Under the pieces are notes generated by a model. That model made no database searches, was not told the origin of the DNA, and saw only the letters and a list, made by a program, of their open reading frames with translations. From CAZEER01 sp964586315 (lineage in GTDB: Bacteria; Fidelibacterota; Marinisomatia; Marinisomatales; UBA1611), in the NCBI GenBank assembly GCA_964586315.1, contig CAZPHE010000004.1, positions 9,677 to 73,676 of the forward strand: a stretch of 64,000 nucleotides of DNA, given 5' to 3'. Positions 1 through 9,267 of this stretch are shown one piece after another (position 1 is the first letter of the stretch; each line of letters begins with the position of its first letter). A program made the translations under genes and the position numbers.

Positions 1-268
1 TAGTAATAGTGGATAAATCAACACTTTGAAGCCCATCAATTGTAGTTATAGTTAAATATTTATTATCGTCATTCAGTTGAAATATTCCACCTCCTGTTGC
101 TCCAAAAATTTTTCCTTCAAAATAAATTAAATCATTTACTTGAAGAGGAGATGTAAGAGCATCCCATTCACCTACACGAACCTGAGCATTACAAAATGTC
201 AAACAAATATTTATTATAAATATTGTAGTGTTAAATAAAGAAAGAATTTTTAATGCGTAATATTTCAT
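1..268 (-). CDS. N-terminal part of a secreted beta-propeller protein (PorZ-like), partial
   Basis: An open frame starts with ATG at 268 and runs off the left edge, giving about 89 residues. It opens with a hydrophobic signal-peptide-like stretch ending near an NAQ site. After that come VGEWDALTSP and FGATGGGIFQL, which resemble the first blades of two-component-regulator-propeller/PorZ-like proteins of the type IX secretion world. The protein is probably exported. It diverges from the plus-strand gene starting at 354 across an 85-bp A+T-rich spacer that probably holds both promoters. Only the N-terminus is visible, so the family call rests on a short similarity recalled by eye. Confidence 0.5.
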   Translation of the reverse strand, partial: MKYYALKILSLFNTTIFIINICLTFCNAQVRVGEWDALTSPLQVNDLIYFEGKIFGATGGGIFQLNDDNKYLTITTIDGLQSVDLSTIT

Positions 269-353
269 ATCTATATTGTATTGGAAGTTTTCAATGTTAT
301 TCTATCTTTAACTTTATCTTTTGTTTAAATAAACTCACTCCAATATTAGTATT

Positions 354-755
354 ATGAAAAATTACTTGATTCCAATCTTATTATTAAATCTGTTATTAGG
401 GCAAAAGCAAATACCTTTTACTATCGATGTTCGCCCTAGAATAATTGATGATGCAAAAGTCTTAATCAATGTTGAGGTTATAAACCATATTGGGCGTCCT
501 GTTGATTATTTAGAAGGTTTTCTAAGTGAATTTTCTGAAAAAAAAGATCTTTTAAGTGAAAAACGAATGGTCTTGGTTTATAACTATGAGCCAGCATTAC
601 AAACTGGTTTTTCAACTACCAAAACCACAACTTATGATTTAAAATATGATCAGAAGCCATCAGTATTTGAATTTCATATTTCTAAAGTTAAATTTTCTGG
701 TGAAAATCGTGTTTTTGCTTGGCATCCTAAATCTGGCTTCATTCGTATTGATTAA
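354..755 (+). CDS. Small secreted hypothetical protein
   Basis: This is the only convincing plus-strand gene in the window: ATG start, 133 residues. The first 17 residues (KNYLIPILLLNLLLGQ) form a signal peptide, so the mature part should be periplasmic or surface-located. The rest looks beta-rich, with alternating hydrophobic residues and a PVDYLEGF segment, and has no motif I recognise. Its stop overlaps the 3' end of the convergent gene 739-1251 by 17 bp. It looks unrelated to the polysaccharide locus. Function unknown. Confidence 0.6.
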   Translation: MKNYLIPILLLNLLLGQKQIPFTIDVRPRIIDDAKVLINVEVINHIGRPVDYLEGFLSEFSEKKDLLSEKRMVLVYNYEPALQTGFSTTKTTTYDLKYDQKPSVFEFHISKVKFSGENRVFAWHPKSGFIRID

Positions 756-1251
756 ACTGTTTTTGATTATGTTGCAATAGTTTTTTCTCCAATAATTTGC
801 TGTAGTTTAATGTGTCTAAATTCAATGTCATTTTATTAATCCATTGTCTAGTATCATTTATATATATTTCTATTTTCTCGATTGGCAACCGCTCTGCATA
901 CATATTTGCAATTATAATTGCTGATGGAATTGGGATATAACTATTCAGTGGGTCTTTATAAAAATAATCAATATTCCTAATAAGTTCTCTATTTGTAAGA
1001 TAATCCACTGTTTCAGAGTATAAGGCATCTGCCAATTCACTATCTTTTTGCCAAGTTTTCAAATAATCATAAAAACGTCTATCCAATACACCATTAAGGT
1101 ATGCTTTTTTCACATTAAAAGCTGCTTCTTCATTATAATCCATCTTTTTTAAAACTTTGTTCCAATCTCTACCATCCCAAAATAATTTATTTTCTCTAGA
1201 AAAAACTAAATGGGTAAATAAAATAACAGTATATAAATAATATTTTTTCAT
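739..1251 (-). CDS. Secreted helical hypothetical protein
   Basis: The ORF can be extended to a TTG at 1275, but the ATG at 1251 is preferred. It gives MKKYYLYTVILFTHLVFS, a clean signal peptide, and removes the overlap with the aldehyde dehydrogenase stop at 1259, leaving 7 bp. The mature part, about 150 residues, is charged and mostly helical, with many aromatic residues (LFWDGRDWNKV, RRFYDYLKTW). I see no known domain. It is the last gene of the minus-strand block and converges with 354-755. Export is likely; function is unknown. Confidence 0.55.
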   Translation of the reverse strand: MKKYYLYTVILFTHLVFSRENKLFWDGRDWNKVLKKMDYNEEAAFNVKKAYLNGVLDRRFYDYLKTWQKDSELADALYSETVDYLTNRELIRNIDYFYKDPLNSYIPIPSAIIIANMYAERLPIEKIEIYINDTRQWINKMTLNLDTLNYSKLLEKKLLQHNQKQFNQYE

Positions 1252-1258
1252 GACAATT

Positions 1259-2641
1259 CTAATTAAGTTTGTCAATATTTTTTATAACAACAGTTTTAAT
1301 ATTTACAAATTCCATCATTCCGTATTTCCCCAATTCTCTACCATAGCCTGAATCTTTAATCCCTCCAAAAGGAAGTCTCGGGTCTGATTTTACAAAATCA
1401 TTTACAAAACATGAACCAGCATGTAATTTTTTCTTTGCAATATTTTCACCATTTTTTATATCTCGAGTAAAGATTGCAGCACCCAATCCAAAAGGTGTTT
1501 TATTACCTAATTCAATCGCTTCATCTTCATTTTTTGCTTTAATTATTGAAAAAACAGGACCAAAAATCTCTTCATCAAATGCAGCCATACCTGGTTTTAC
1601 ATCAGATAATATCGTAAGAGGATAAAAAGCGCCTGGGATATTTGGTATATAACCTCCAAGACAAAGTTTTGCTCCTGAGTTTATAGATCTTACAACTTGA
1701 TCATGTACTTCATTTCTAGCATCTATTGAGACCATTGGTCCAATATCAACATCATCTAATGGATCACCCATTATTTTTTCAGCCAATTTTTTTTCAATTT
1801 TCATTAAAAATTCATCATACAATGATTTTGTGATAATTATTCTTTTGGCTGCTATGCAACTTTGCCCGGTATTCAAAATTCTACCATCAATACATGACTT
1901 TATGGATAAATCAAGATCGGCATCTTCTAAAATAATATAAGGATCACTACCCCCTAATTCAAGAACCGTTTTTTTTAATTCCTTACCTGCCGTTTCAGCA
2001 ACAGATCTTCCCGCTGGAGTACTTCCTGTGATAGTAACAGCATTAATTAATGGGTTTTCTATAATCTTAGCAACTTCCTTGCCTCTTACAGGAATATTTC
2101 GAAAAATATATTCTGGAAATCCGGCTTCATAAAAACATGATTCTATAGAATTTGCACAGCCTTGAACATTAGATGCATGTTTTAAAATAGCTGCATTACC
2201 AGCAGTTATAGTAGGTATAGCAAATCTAAATACTTGCCAAAATGGAAAATTCCAGGGCATGACACCTAAAATTAATCCAATTGGTTGCACTATTACTAAG
2301 CTCTTTTGGCCGGCAATACCTATTTCCTTTTCTTTGAGAAATTCATTAGAATGCTCTATATAATAATCGCAGAGCCAAGCACATTTTTCAATTTCACCTT
2401 TTGATTGATTTATTGGTTTACCCATTTCTTGAGAAATTATTATAGCATATTCTCGTTTTTTATCTCTTAATTTTCCAGCAATTTGTTTTAAACATTCTAT
2501 ACGAAAATTAAGTTCTGTCATTGACCATTTTTTTTGAGCTAAACTAGCATGTTTTAGAATTTCTTTAATTGAGTTTTCAGAAAATTCAGTATAAGCTTGA
2601 ATTTCCTCACCTGTGGAAGGATTAATTGATAATAGAGACAT
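1259..2641 (-). CDS. NAD(P)-dependent succinate-semialdehyde dehydrogenase-like aldehyde dehydrogenase
   Basis: This 460-residue cytoplasmic aldehyde dehydrogenase is full length for the YneI/Sad/GabD branch. Visible landmarks are MPWNFPFWQ (about 128-136, cofactor/substrate tunnel), TITGSTPAG (203-211), the general-base Glu in LELGG (E228), the nucleophile in NTGQSC (C262) and the C-terminal FGGIKDSGYGRELG. The family oxidises short semialdehydes to acids. Succinate semialdehyde is the likeliest substrate, but substrate choice cannot be read from sequence. It lies 126 bp downstream of the PGT-dehydratase gene, so it may share that transcript, yet nothing ties it to polysaccharide synthesis. 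Confidence 0.9.
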   Translation of the reverse strand: MSLLSINPSTGEEIQAYTEFSENSIKEILKHASLAQKKWSMTELNFRIECLKQIAGKLRDKKREYAIIISQEMGKPINQSKGEIEKCAWLCDYYIEHSNEFLKEKEIGIAGQKSLVIVQPIGLILGVMPWNFPFWQVFRFAIPTITAGNAAILKHASNVQGCANSIESCFYEAGFPEYIFRNIPVRGKEVAKIIENPLINAVTITGSTPAGRSVAETAGKELKKTVLELGGSDPYIILEDADLDLSIKSCIDGRILNTGQSCIAAKRIIITKSLYDEFLMKIEKKLAEKIMGDPLDDVDIGPMVSIDARNEVHDQVVRSINSGAKLCLGGYIPNIPGAFYPLTILSDVKPGMAAFDEEIFGPVFSIIKAKNEDEAIELGNKTPFGLGAAIFTRDIKNGENIAKKKLHAGSCFVNDFVKSDPRLPFGGIKDSGYGRELGKYGMMEFVNIKTVVIKNIDKLN

Positions 2642-2767
2642 TTATGAATATTTAGTTAAAAATACCAGATCAAATTTAACACAACCAATTAAAATCAGAA
2701 CCTTGGATTTTTATATTTTAGAAAAAATAATTGAATATTAGTCTTATAAAATACTAGAATATATTAA

Positions 2768-5350
2768 TTAAGCTTGTATTTCGGGTCTCACTTTTAAAAT
2801 AATGGGATCGGTTTGATCTTTTTCTAATGGTCTGTATTCTGGTATTAGAGATGCCAATATTGATCTAAGCTGATTATTATCAAATTCATGCCCAATTAAT
2901 ACTCCTTTCTTTATTTTAGATGCAATTTCTTGGATCTCTTCATCAGATAAAGTAGGACGAATTTCTAATATTTTTTTATGGACGGTTTTATGAAATGATT
3001 TTGACTCAAGAATTAGTTCTTCAAAATTTTTCTCACCTGGCCGTGCTCCAATAAAGCTTATCGGAATATCAATATCTGGCTCAAGTCCTGATAATTTTAT
3101 CAATTCATTTGCAATATCAAGTATTTTAATTGGACGCCCCATATCAAGTGCGAATATTTCGCCACCTTTTCCTAATTCACCTGATTGTAAAATTAATTGT
3201 GCCGCTTCAGTAACTGACATAAAATACCTTTCCATATCTGGGTCTGTTATAGTAATGGGACCTCCAGATCTTATTTGTTCCTGGAATATTGGGATAACAC
3301 TTCCACTGCTACCTAGAACATTACCAAAACGAACAGCTATAAAACTAGTTTTGCAATTAGAATCTGCACCCTGACAAATTAACTCTGCTAAACGCTTTGT
3401 CGCACCCATTACATTAATAGGTTTAACAGCCTTATCAGTACTGACTAAAACAAATTTTTCAATATTATGCTGCAATGATAAATTCACAAGGTTAGTAGTC
3501 CCATGTACATTTGTTTCAACAGCTTCCCAAGGAAAAGCTTCTTGCATAGAAACATGTTTATATGCTGCAGCATGAAAAATAATTTGAGGTTCATATTCAT
3601 TAAAAACTTTACTCAATATATCACGATCTCTAACATTAGTTAATAGTGGTTTTGTAAGAACATTACTTGGTTTTTCTAAAATTTCCCTTTCAATTTGGAA
3701 TAAATTATATTCACTGTTATCTAACATAACCAATAATGCTGGTTCATATTTAAGACACTCTCTTACCAATTCTGACCCAATACTTCCCCCAGCACCAGTA
3801 ATTAAAATTCTCTTCCCACGCAGAAATTTCTTGATCGAATTCTTATTTAGATTAACTTCATTTCGACCTAACAAATCAAGAATAGAGACTTCTTTTAATT
3901 GATTAATTGATAATTTACCTGATACTACTTCTTCTACCGATGGTAATGTTCTAAAAGGTTTTCCAGCATCTTTACAAATTTCAATAATACGATATAGTTC
4001 TTTTCTAGGTAAATTGGGGCAACAGATTAAAGCTTCATCATATTTATTCATATAATCTGATAAATCTGAAATTTTTCCTAAAACTGGTTTACCATGAATA
4101 TACCTCCCCTTATTGGAGCTATTATCATCAAGAAACCCAATAGGATCCATAAGATGCTTTGAATCGTTTAATAGTTCTCTACATATAAAACTCCCTGTTG
4201 AACCTGCACCAATTAACATGACTCGTTTTGAAAATTCAATCTTATATGGCTTAGGATTAATTAAATATGAAAAAATCATCCTTATACCCAATCTTGAAAA
4301 ACTTGTAAAACCAAAGCAAATCATCAAATCTATAGCAAAAACTGAGTTGGGTATATTGTTATTAAAACCAATGAAATATCCAATCATTGCAATACTAACC
4401 ATTGAACCAGTTATATTTGCTTTTGCAATATTAAACATATCTAATATACCTGTATATCGCCACATCCCTTTATAAAGATCAAATAAATAGAAAGATGATA
4501 ATTTTGAAATTATTACTAATCCAAAAAATTTGAAGAGATTTGGATCAAATAAAATTTGGGGTATCCTAAAATCATTCCTGATAAAAAAAGCAAAAATAAA
4601 TCCTAGAAGGACTGATATTATATCGGATAAAATTAAGATTCTAAGATTTTTGGAAGTATCTTCTTTTGTTCTAGTATTTTTAATATCCTTTATTTTTACA
4701 TCACTTATTGTTTGTCTTATTTGATATTCACCATCATCTTCTATTTTCAAAAGTTTAAGGAGCATATAATGGCCCATTTGTTTTGGAATAAATAGAGATA
4801 AAATTGTGATACCTACTAGTTTTAAATCTTGAAAGAATCCTTTTTTATTGACATAATAATTATCTAAACCTACTTTAATATCTAATATGGATTTGTATGG
4901 ATCATCTGAGTCAATCATAGACCAAATCTCTGATTCATTCCTGAATAATATAGAAGAATATCCAGATAACCCGGGTTTGATTTTTTCTAAAAAGGAAAAG
5001 GTTTTTTTATTAACAAATTGTGGCACTTCAGGTCTTGGACCAATAAAACGCATATCACCTTTAATAACATTTATTAATTGGGGAAGTTCATCTAATTTTG
5101 TTTTTCTTAAAAAACGTCCCCAACTAGTTGCTTGGGGTACTTGCCCATTATTAAAAATTTGATTCTCATTACCCTTTTTAATTGTTCTAAACTTATATAT
5201 GATAAAGTTTTTGAAATATTTACCAACACGGATTTGCTTAAAAATAATTGGTCTTCCTTGAAGAATTAAACTTATTACCGAAATAAAAATGAGAATCGGT
5301 GATAATATTACAGTTAGAAGCCCTGCTGTTAATCTAGATAATATTTCCAT
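2768..5350 (-). CDS. Fusion of phosphoglycosyl transferase and PglF/CapD-type nucleotide-sugar 4,6-dehydratase
   Basis: One 860-residue frame contains two complete enzymes. Residues 1-200 are a small bacterial sugar transferase (monotopic PGT): a membrane helix at 5-30, the catalytic DELP at 87-90, IGPRPE at 103-108 and KPGLSG at 125-130. It should transfer a sugar-1-phosphate to undecaprenyl phosphate. Residues 235-860 are a FlaA1/CapD/PglF large dehydratase: four membrane helices at about 235-365, a first nucleotide fold with GAGSTGS at 381-387, then the catalytic SDR with GAGGSIGS at 519-526, STDK at 637-640 and MGATK at 648-652, where Met replaces the usual SDR Tyr as in PglF. The likely reaction is UDP-GlcNAc to UDP-4-keto-6-deoxy sugar. 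The adjoining aminotransferase fits the next step. Confidence 0.9.
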   Translation of the reverse strand: MEILSRLTAGLLTVILSPILIFISVISLILQGRPIIFKQIRVGKYFKNFIIYKFRTIKKGNENQIFNNGQVPQATSWGRFLRKTKLDELPQLINVIKGDMRFIGPRPEVPQFVNKKTFSFLEKIKPGLSGYSSILFRNESEIWSMIDSDDPYKSILDIKVGLDNYYVNKKGFFQDLKLVGITILSLFIPKQMGHYMLLKLLKIEDDGEYQIRQTISDVKIKDIKNTRTKEDTSKNLRILILSDIISVLLGFIFAFFIRNDFRIPQILFDPNLFKFFGLVIISKLSSFYLFDLYKGMWRYTGILDMFNIAKANITGSMVSIAMIGYFIGFNNNIPNSVFAIDLMICFGFTSFSRLGIRMIFSYLINPKPYKIEFSKRVMLIGAGSTGSFICRELLNDSKHLMDPIGFLDDNSSNKGRYIHGKPVLGKISDLSDYMNKYDEALICCPNLPRKELYRIIEICKDAGKPFRTLPSVEEVVSGKLSINQLKEVSILDLLGRNEVNLNKNSIKKFLRGKRILITGAGGSIGSELVRECLKYEPALLVMLDNSEYNLFQIEREILEKPSNVLTKPLLTNVRDRDILSKVFNEYEPQIIFHAAAYKHVSMQEAFPWEAVETNVHGTTNLVNLSLQHNIEKFVLVSTDKAVKPINVMGATKRLAELICQGADSNCKTSFIAVRFGNVLGSSGSVIPIFQEQIRSGGPITITDPDMERYFMSVTEAAQLILQSGELGKGGEIFALDMGRPIKILDIANELIKLSGLEPDIDIPISFIGARPGEKNFEELILESKSFHKTVHKKILEIRPTLSDEEIQEIASKIKKGVLIGHEFDNNQLRSILASLIPEYRPLEKDQTDPIILKVRPEIQA

Positions 5351-5382
5351 TAGGTTAATATTCGTGCATTAATATATAAGTT

Positions 5383-5553
5383 TCAATGCCTATCCCAGGA
5401 GAGGTGATCATTATCACACAAGTGACCAAGTTCACAGACGGATATATATAATCTATTAAGGATAAATCGCTGGGTGCTTATATAAGCACCTGTAATCAAC
5501 GCTAATAGCCTTATTTGGTCTGACGACCAATATATTATTGTAGTCCACATCAT
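5383..5553 (-). CDS. Possible small ORF in the leader (56 aa)
   Basis: A minus-strand frame begins with tandem ATG codons (5553 and 5550) behind a strong ribosome-binding site, GAGGT, with a 5-nt spacer. In-frame TAA stops lie just before it, and it ends with TGA at 5383, 33 bp upstream of the PGT-dehydratase start. The product would start MMWTTIIYW, contain two cysteines and end WDRH. I recognise no family. The frame overlaps two of the hairpins, so it may be chance within a structured RNA, a leader peptide or a real small protein. Confidence 0.25.
   Translation of the reverse strand: MMWTTIIYWSSDQIRLLALITGAYISTQRFILNRLYISVCELGHLCDNDHLSWDRH
5473..5490. repeat. Exact 18-bp palindrome
   Basis: Perfect two-fold symmetry with half-site GGTGCTTAT. 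It is a candidate operator for a dimeric regulator or the stem of an RNA hairpin in the leader of the PGT-dehydratase gene. Confidence 0.5.
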
Positions 5554-5676
5554 TTATTACCTCGGAATAAGTAATTTACTAAATTTATTGTATTCTTGCT
5601 TTGCTAGCAAGACTAATTAGCAAATAATGATCTATTAGTTTTTAAAAGCTAGAATCAATTTATATAAAACTAAATT

Positions 5677-6831
5677 TTATATAGAAAAAATATTGTATAA
5701 TTTTTTTATACTTTGAGTAACATAATTCACTTCATCATCATTCATGTCTGGATATATAGGTAAACTTATAATTGATTCATATAATTCGTTTGACCGTGGA
5801 TAATCTTGATTGGAAAAATTATATAATGATTTATAGTAAGTTAATTTATGGATTGGCTTATAATGGACTGCTAAACCTATCCCTCTCTTATTCATTTCTT
5901 CTATAAATTTATTTCTAGAGATCGCCCAAGCTTCCAAGTTTAATTTAATAACAAATAAATGCCATGCATGACCATCGTTTAATTGAGGTAAAATGATTCC
6001 ATCAATTTTACTCAATTCTTCAAAATATTTTTTTATTATGTCCTTCCGCTTTTTTTCCCAATTATTTAATTGGCTCAATTGCCATAAACCAAAAGATGCT
6101 GCTATATCCGTCATATTATACTTATAACCAAGGCTGACTACATCATATTCCCATTTACCATAATCTTTAAATCTATCCCATCCATCTTTCGTGATTCCAT
6201 GGAGAGATAAACTTTTTACTTTTTCCGCTAATTTTTTGTTGTTTGTTGATAGAGCGCCACCTTCACCACCAGTAGTAATATTTTTATTTGCATAGAAAGA
6301 GAATGCTGCACCATAATTAGTATCACCAATTTTACCATAATTAGAAATAGATTCTAATGCATGAGCAGCATCTTCTAATATAAAAGTTCCATATTTTTCA
6401 GCTAAATCAAATAAATGTTTCATATTTACTGCCTCACCACCATAATGCATAGGTAGAATTGCTTTTATATTATTTTGGGTTCGTAATAAATGTTCAACCT
6501 GATTTAAATCCATTAAAAAACTTGACGGTTCATTATCAACTAATAATGGATGCATATCAAGATATTCTCCACATTCGATAGTTGAGACAAAAGTCATTGT
6601 CGGTACAATAAATTTATCACCTTTTTTAAATCCTAAAGCAGCTAACGTAAGATGTAATGCGGCTGTACAGGAATTCAAAGCTACAACATATCTAGCATTT
6701 AATATTTTGGATAATTCATTTTCAAAAAATTGGACTTGCTTCCCCGTGGTAAGCCAACCAGAACGTATTGAGTCAGAAAATATTTCATCGAGACTACGGG
6801 GTAGAGTTGGTCTATGAAATGGTATTCTCAT
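5677..6831 (-). CDS. DegT/DnrJ/EryC1/StrS-family sugar aminotransferase
   Basis: This 384-residue PLP enzyme has the family's normal length. The start region reads IPFHRPTLP; the substrate/PLP segment is NSCTAALHL (53-61); the PLP-contacting acid is in LEDAAHA (152-158); and the Schiff-base lysine is in FYANKN (K183), followed by TTGGEGG. It resembles the PglE/ArnB/PseC type that aminates 4-keto-6-deoxy nucleotide sugars using glutamate. It sits directly upstream of the PGT-dehydratase fusion, so UDP-4-keto to UDP-4-amino-6-deoxy-HexNAc (first steps of a bacillosamine-like sugar) is a reasonable inference. No PglD-type acetyltransferase was seen. It overlaps the Wzi-like gene by 4 bp. Confidence 0.88.
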   Translation of the reverse strand: MRIPFHRPTLPRSLDEIFSDSIRSGWLTTGKQVQFFENELSKILNARYVVALNSCTAALHLTLAALGFKKGDKFIVPTMTFVSTIECGEYLDMHPLLVDNEPSSFLMDLNQVEHLLRTQNNIKAILPMHYGGEAVNMKHLFDLAEKYGTFILEDAAHALESISNYGKIGDTNYGAAFSFYANKNITTGGEGGALSTNNKKLAEKVKSLSLHGITKDGWDRFKDYGKWEYDVVSLGYKYNMTDIAASFGLWQLSQLNNWEKKRKDIIKKYFEELSKIDGIILPQLNDGHAWHLFVIKLNLEAWAISRNKFIEEMNKRGIGLAVHYKPIHKLTYYKSLYNFSNQDYPRSNELYESIISLPIYPDMNDDEVNYVTQSIKKLYNIFSI

Positions 6832-8210
6832 ATATATTTTTTAATTGGGATGAAAATATCAATTCCAAGTCTAAATTCATTATCTATATTAAATCTATCA
6901 GATTTATTTATTTTTATTTCACTTATAATCGAGAAATAAGGTTTAAGCCACCATTGAATATGAGTTTTCACAAAAGTTATTGTTTCATCATCAACATTAG
7001 GAAATTCAGTGTAAGGATAATCTGCATAACCAGAATATGGTGACTGCATAATATTTTTTTCTCCAATTTCCATTCGACCAATTTCAATATTCCCATAATA
7101 ACGAATTGTTTTTGATATCCTATTAATTCCAAATCTAATGTCTCTTATATCACTACCAACTGCCCATCCTAAAGGTTTATTACGATGTACAAAATTATTT
7201 TTCCCATCTTCATGTTTAAATGTATTAGAACCAATTCTTATTATTGAAACATAACAAGATGTTAATGATAATTCTGTATTAAATGGTGTATAAACACATT
7301 TAAAAGAATATGCAGTCCAATGTCCTTTACCCTCATCCTTTTGTTTTTTATCGATTACAAATTCATCGAATAAATAATTCCCAGAAATTCTAAAATTTTT
7401 GTTATTTGAATAATCAATGCTACCTTGCCATATTGCATTCCCATTATCCGTACCTATATCATTTTGACGATCATTCAACTCTATTTCAAGATGAGTAGAG
7501 ATAGGATTAAAATAAGCAAAATCAATTGATCTATTTTCACCTGAATAAACAACAACCTCTGATAATCCAAACAAAAGATTTCTTTGGTTGTTCCATTCAA
7601 TTCCACGTCCTGTAATATATCTATTGTAGAATAAACTATCAGTCTCAAGATATCCGTGAAAATACCGGACTTTTAATCTACCAAAATTTAGATCAAGCAT
7701 ACCATAATCGTACCCATTAGATGTCTCACTTAATGCAAGTTGAATATCATTTCCTGCACCCCAACTTTGTCTGCCTCTACCAAATTGAATAATCATCCAT
7801 TCATTCTCATAACTGATACCTGAAAGATCTGTCTCGCCAGAAGAAAAACCAATTCTATCAATATCTCTTGGAATACCTGAATATCGATCAAAAAGGTCTA
7901 CTTTATTAACAATTCTTGAATATAAATATCCATGAAAATTTGATTGAAATGTAAAATGCCCAAACCCATAAACAGATTTTGCTTCTGAAAATAATATCGT
8001 TCCCAAACGCATATTAATAATTAAGGAATCTGGGATATTATTTTTATGTGTATATCTAAGTGGGCCAAAAGTTGTATTTTTATCCCAATTGTCGCCGATA
8101 TCTAAAGAATATTTTACAAATTTGTATTGGTAGAATTCATTGGGGATCTCTTGTGCAAAAATACAATTGATTGATATTATGGATATTAAGATGGATTTCA
8201 CTTTAGTCAA
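6828..8210 (-). CDS. Wzi-family capsule assembly outer-membrane protein
   Basis: A 460-residue protein with a signal peptide (SILISIISINCIFAQ, cleavage near residue 20) followed by alternating beta-barrel-like sequence to the end. Segments typical of Wzi (capsule assembly family) are FGRGRQSWGAG, YFHGYLE, GLSEVVVYSG and YFNPIS. Wzi is an 18-strand outer-membrane barrel that binds group 1 capsule at the cell surface. The start is TTG at 8210; an in-frame GTG at 8201 is an alternative. It overlaps the aminotransferase start. Its presence suggests the glycan is retained on the surface as a capsule-like layer. Confidence 0.82.
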   Translation of the reverse strand: MTKVKSILISIISINCIFAQEIPNEFYQYKFVKYSLDIGDNWDKNTTFGPLRYTHKNNIPDSLIINMRLGTILFSEAKSVYGFGHFTFQSNFHGYLYSRIVNKVDLFDRYSGIPRDIDRIGFSSGETDLSGISYENEWMIIQFGRGRQSWGAGNDIQLALSETSNGYDYGMLDLNFGRLKVRYFHGYLETDSLFYNRYITGRGIEWNNQRNLLFGLSEVVVYSGENRSIDFAYFNPISTHLEIELNDRQNDIGTDNGNAIWQGSIDYSNNKNFRISGNYLFDEFVIDKKQKDEGKGHWTAYSFKCVYTPFNTELSLTSCYVSIIRIGSNTFKHEDGKNNFVHRNKPLGWAVGSDIRDIRFGINRISKTIRYYGNIEIGRMEIGEKNIMQSPYSGYADYPYTEFPNVDDETITFVKTHIQWWLKPYFSIISEIKINKSDRFNIDNEFRLGIDIFIPIKKYI

Positions 8211-8257
8211 TGGTTTGATAGAATCCTATTTTAAACGATAAAAAATATTATAAATAA

Positions 8258-9220
8258 TTACCAAACTTTCTCCTTCAATAGTCTGACAAAACCAAATAAA
8301 TAGCCAAAACCATAGGAAAAATGTAATGATGGGAAAACAAAAATAGAAAAAAACTTACTCATTATTGTTTGTTGGATATATATTGAAAATATTAAACAAA
8401 AAAATATGTATAGAATAATGGGTAAAATAAAAATCCAGTGTAGTTTAACCAACAAAAAGGTTATAGAAATTAAAATACAAAATATAGGCGGAACATAATG
8501 GTACCAACGTTTACCATAGGGCACTTTTTTAAAAACTATGGGTTTGAAAATTCCATAATTGAAATATTGGCTACATAAACCTCTGAGGTTTTCCCGAACA
8601 AAGTACTTAGTTTTAAGTTTTGGATGCATAAGTATTTTATAGCCTTTAGATCTGCAACGATAGTTGAGCTCATCATCTTGATTTCGAATTAATTTTTCAT
8701 CATATAATCCTACATCATCTAAAACATATCTCTTATATATAGGGAATGGTACTGTATCAACAAACATTCTTGTATGTGAAGTCCTAAAATTAGAACCACC
8801 AACGCCAAATGGATGCATCATACATTTTGCAATAGTATCACCTTTCCAAGTTTTTCCTATATGTATCGCGGGTCCTCCAACAATATCAGCTATATCATTA
8901 TTTAATATTTCAATTGCATTTCTAAAATACTTTTCAGGATATATTGTATGTCCATCCAACCGTGCCACATATTGGCCTATTGTTTTGGGATATGCAAGAT
9001 TAAACCCAAAATTAACATATTTTTTTTCATTTGTAATCAAAGTGCAATTACTATAATCATCTATCTTCCTCTCTAACCATTCATAAGTACCATCACGGGA
9101 TTTACCATCTACAAAAATTATTTCATAAGAGATTTTACGGACTGCTTTAATTATTGAAATAAATGATTTTTCAATATAATTAATCTCATTGCGGACAGGA
9201 ATAATTATACTAAGTAACAA
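8258..9220 (-). CDS. GT2 glycosyltransferase with C-terminal membrane segments (ExoA-like)
   Basis: A 320-residue GT-A fold enzyme: SIIIPVRNE at the start, FVDGKSRDGT at 36-45, the metal-binding region RLDGHT at 87-92, an acceptor-side acid pair in NQDDELNYR at 180-188, and three or so membrane helices from about 243. The layout matches succinoglycan ExoA-like inner-membrane transferases acting on lipid-linked acceptors. The start is TTG, supported by GGAG exactly 9 nt upstream. Donor and acceptor cannot be told from sequence. Confidence 0.85.
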   Translation of the reverse strand: MLLSIIIPVRNEINYIEKSFISIIKAVRKISYEIIFVDGKSRDGTYEWLERKIDDYSNCTLITNEKKYVNFGFNLAYPKTIGQYVARLDGHTIYPEKYFRNAIEILNNDIADIVGGPAIHIGKTWKGDTIAKCMMHPFGVGGSNFRTSHTRMFVDTVPFPIYKRYVLDDVGLYDEKLIRNQDDELNYRCRSKGYKILMHPKLKTKYFVRENLRGLCSQYFNYGIFKPIVFKKVPYGKRWYHYVPPIFCILISITFLLVKLHWIFILPIILYIFFCLIFSIYIQQTIMSKFFSIFVFPSLHFSYGFGYLFGFVRLLKEKVW

Positions 9221-9267
9221 TTTCTTTTACTCCAAAAAATATTTTTAATTTAGATACAGATTGTTTT

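Larger units (their letters stand above)
5351..5676 (-). promoter_or_regulatory. Hairpin-rich leader between the aminotransferase and the PGT-dehydratase genes
   Basis: This 326-bp spacer is the longest gap in the locus and looks less A+T-rich than its surroundings. It holds an exact 18-bp palindrome (5473-5490, half-site GGTGCTTAT), a 6-bp stem with 4-nt loop (5515-5530, TTGGTC/GACCAA), a 7-bp stem with 5-nt loop (5594-5612, TCTTGCT/AGCAAGA) and a 5-bp stem (5404-5417, GTGAT/ATCAC). None is followed by a U-tract in the minus-strand transcript, so simple termination is unlikely. It could be a regulated leader, a protein-binding region or part of a small gene (see 5383-5553). No known riboswitch was recognised. 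Confidence 0.4.

Noticed and set aside
4113..4475. Plus-strand ORF of 120 codons
   Set aside because: Antisense to the transmembrane part of the PGT-dehydratase fusion; no start context or domain. Other opposite-strand frames in the locus were rejected for the same reason.
5497..5510. ops/JUMPStart-like element (GGCTATTAGCGTTG on the minus strand)
   Set aside because: Only partial resemblance to GGCGGTAGCGTG, and it lies near the end of the long transcript rather than before the first gene.
5661..5683. 9-bp inverted repeat as rho-independent terminator of the aminotransferase gene
   Set aside because: All A/T stem overlapping the stop codon, with no U-tract after it in the minus-strand transcript.
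5677..6831. Bacillosamine pathway considered complete
   Set aside because: No PglD-type acetyltransferase was found nearby, so only the dehydratase and aminotransferase steps are supported.
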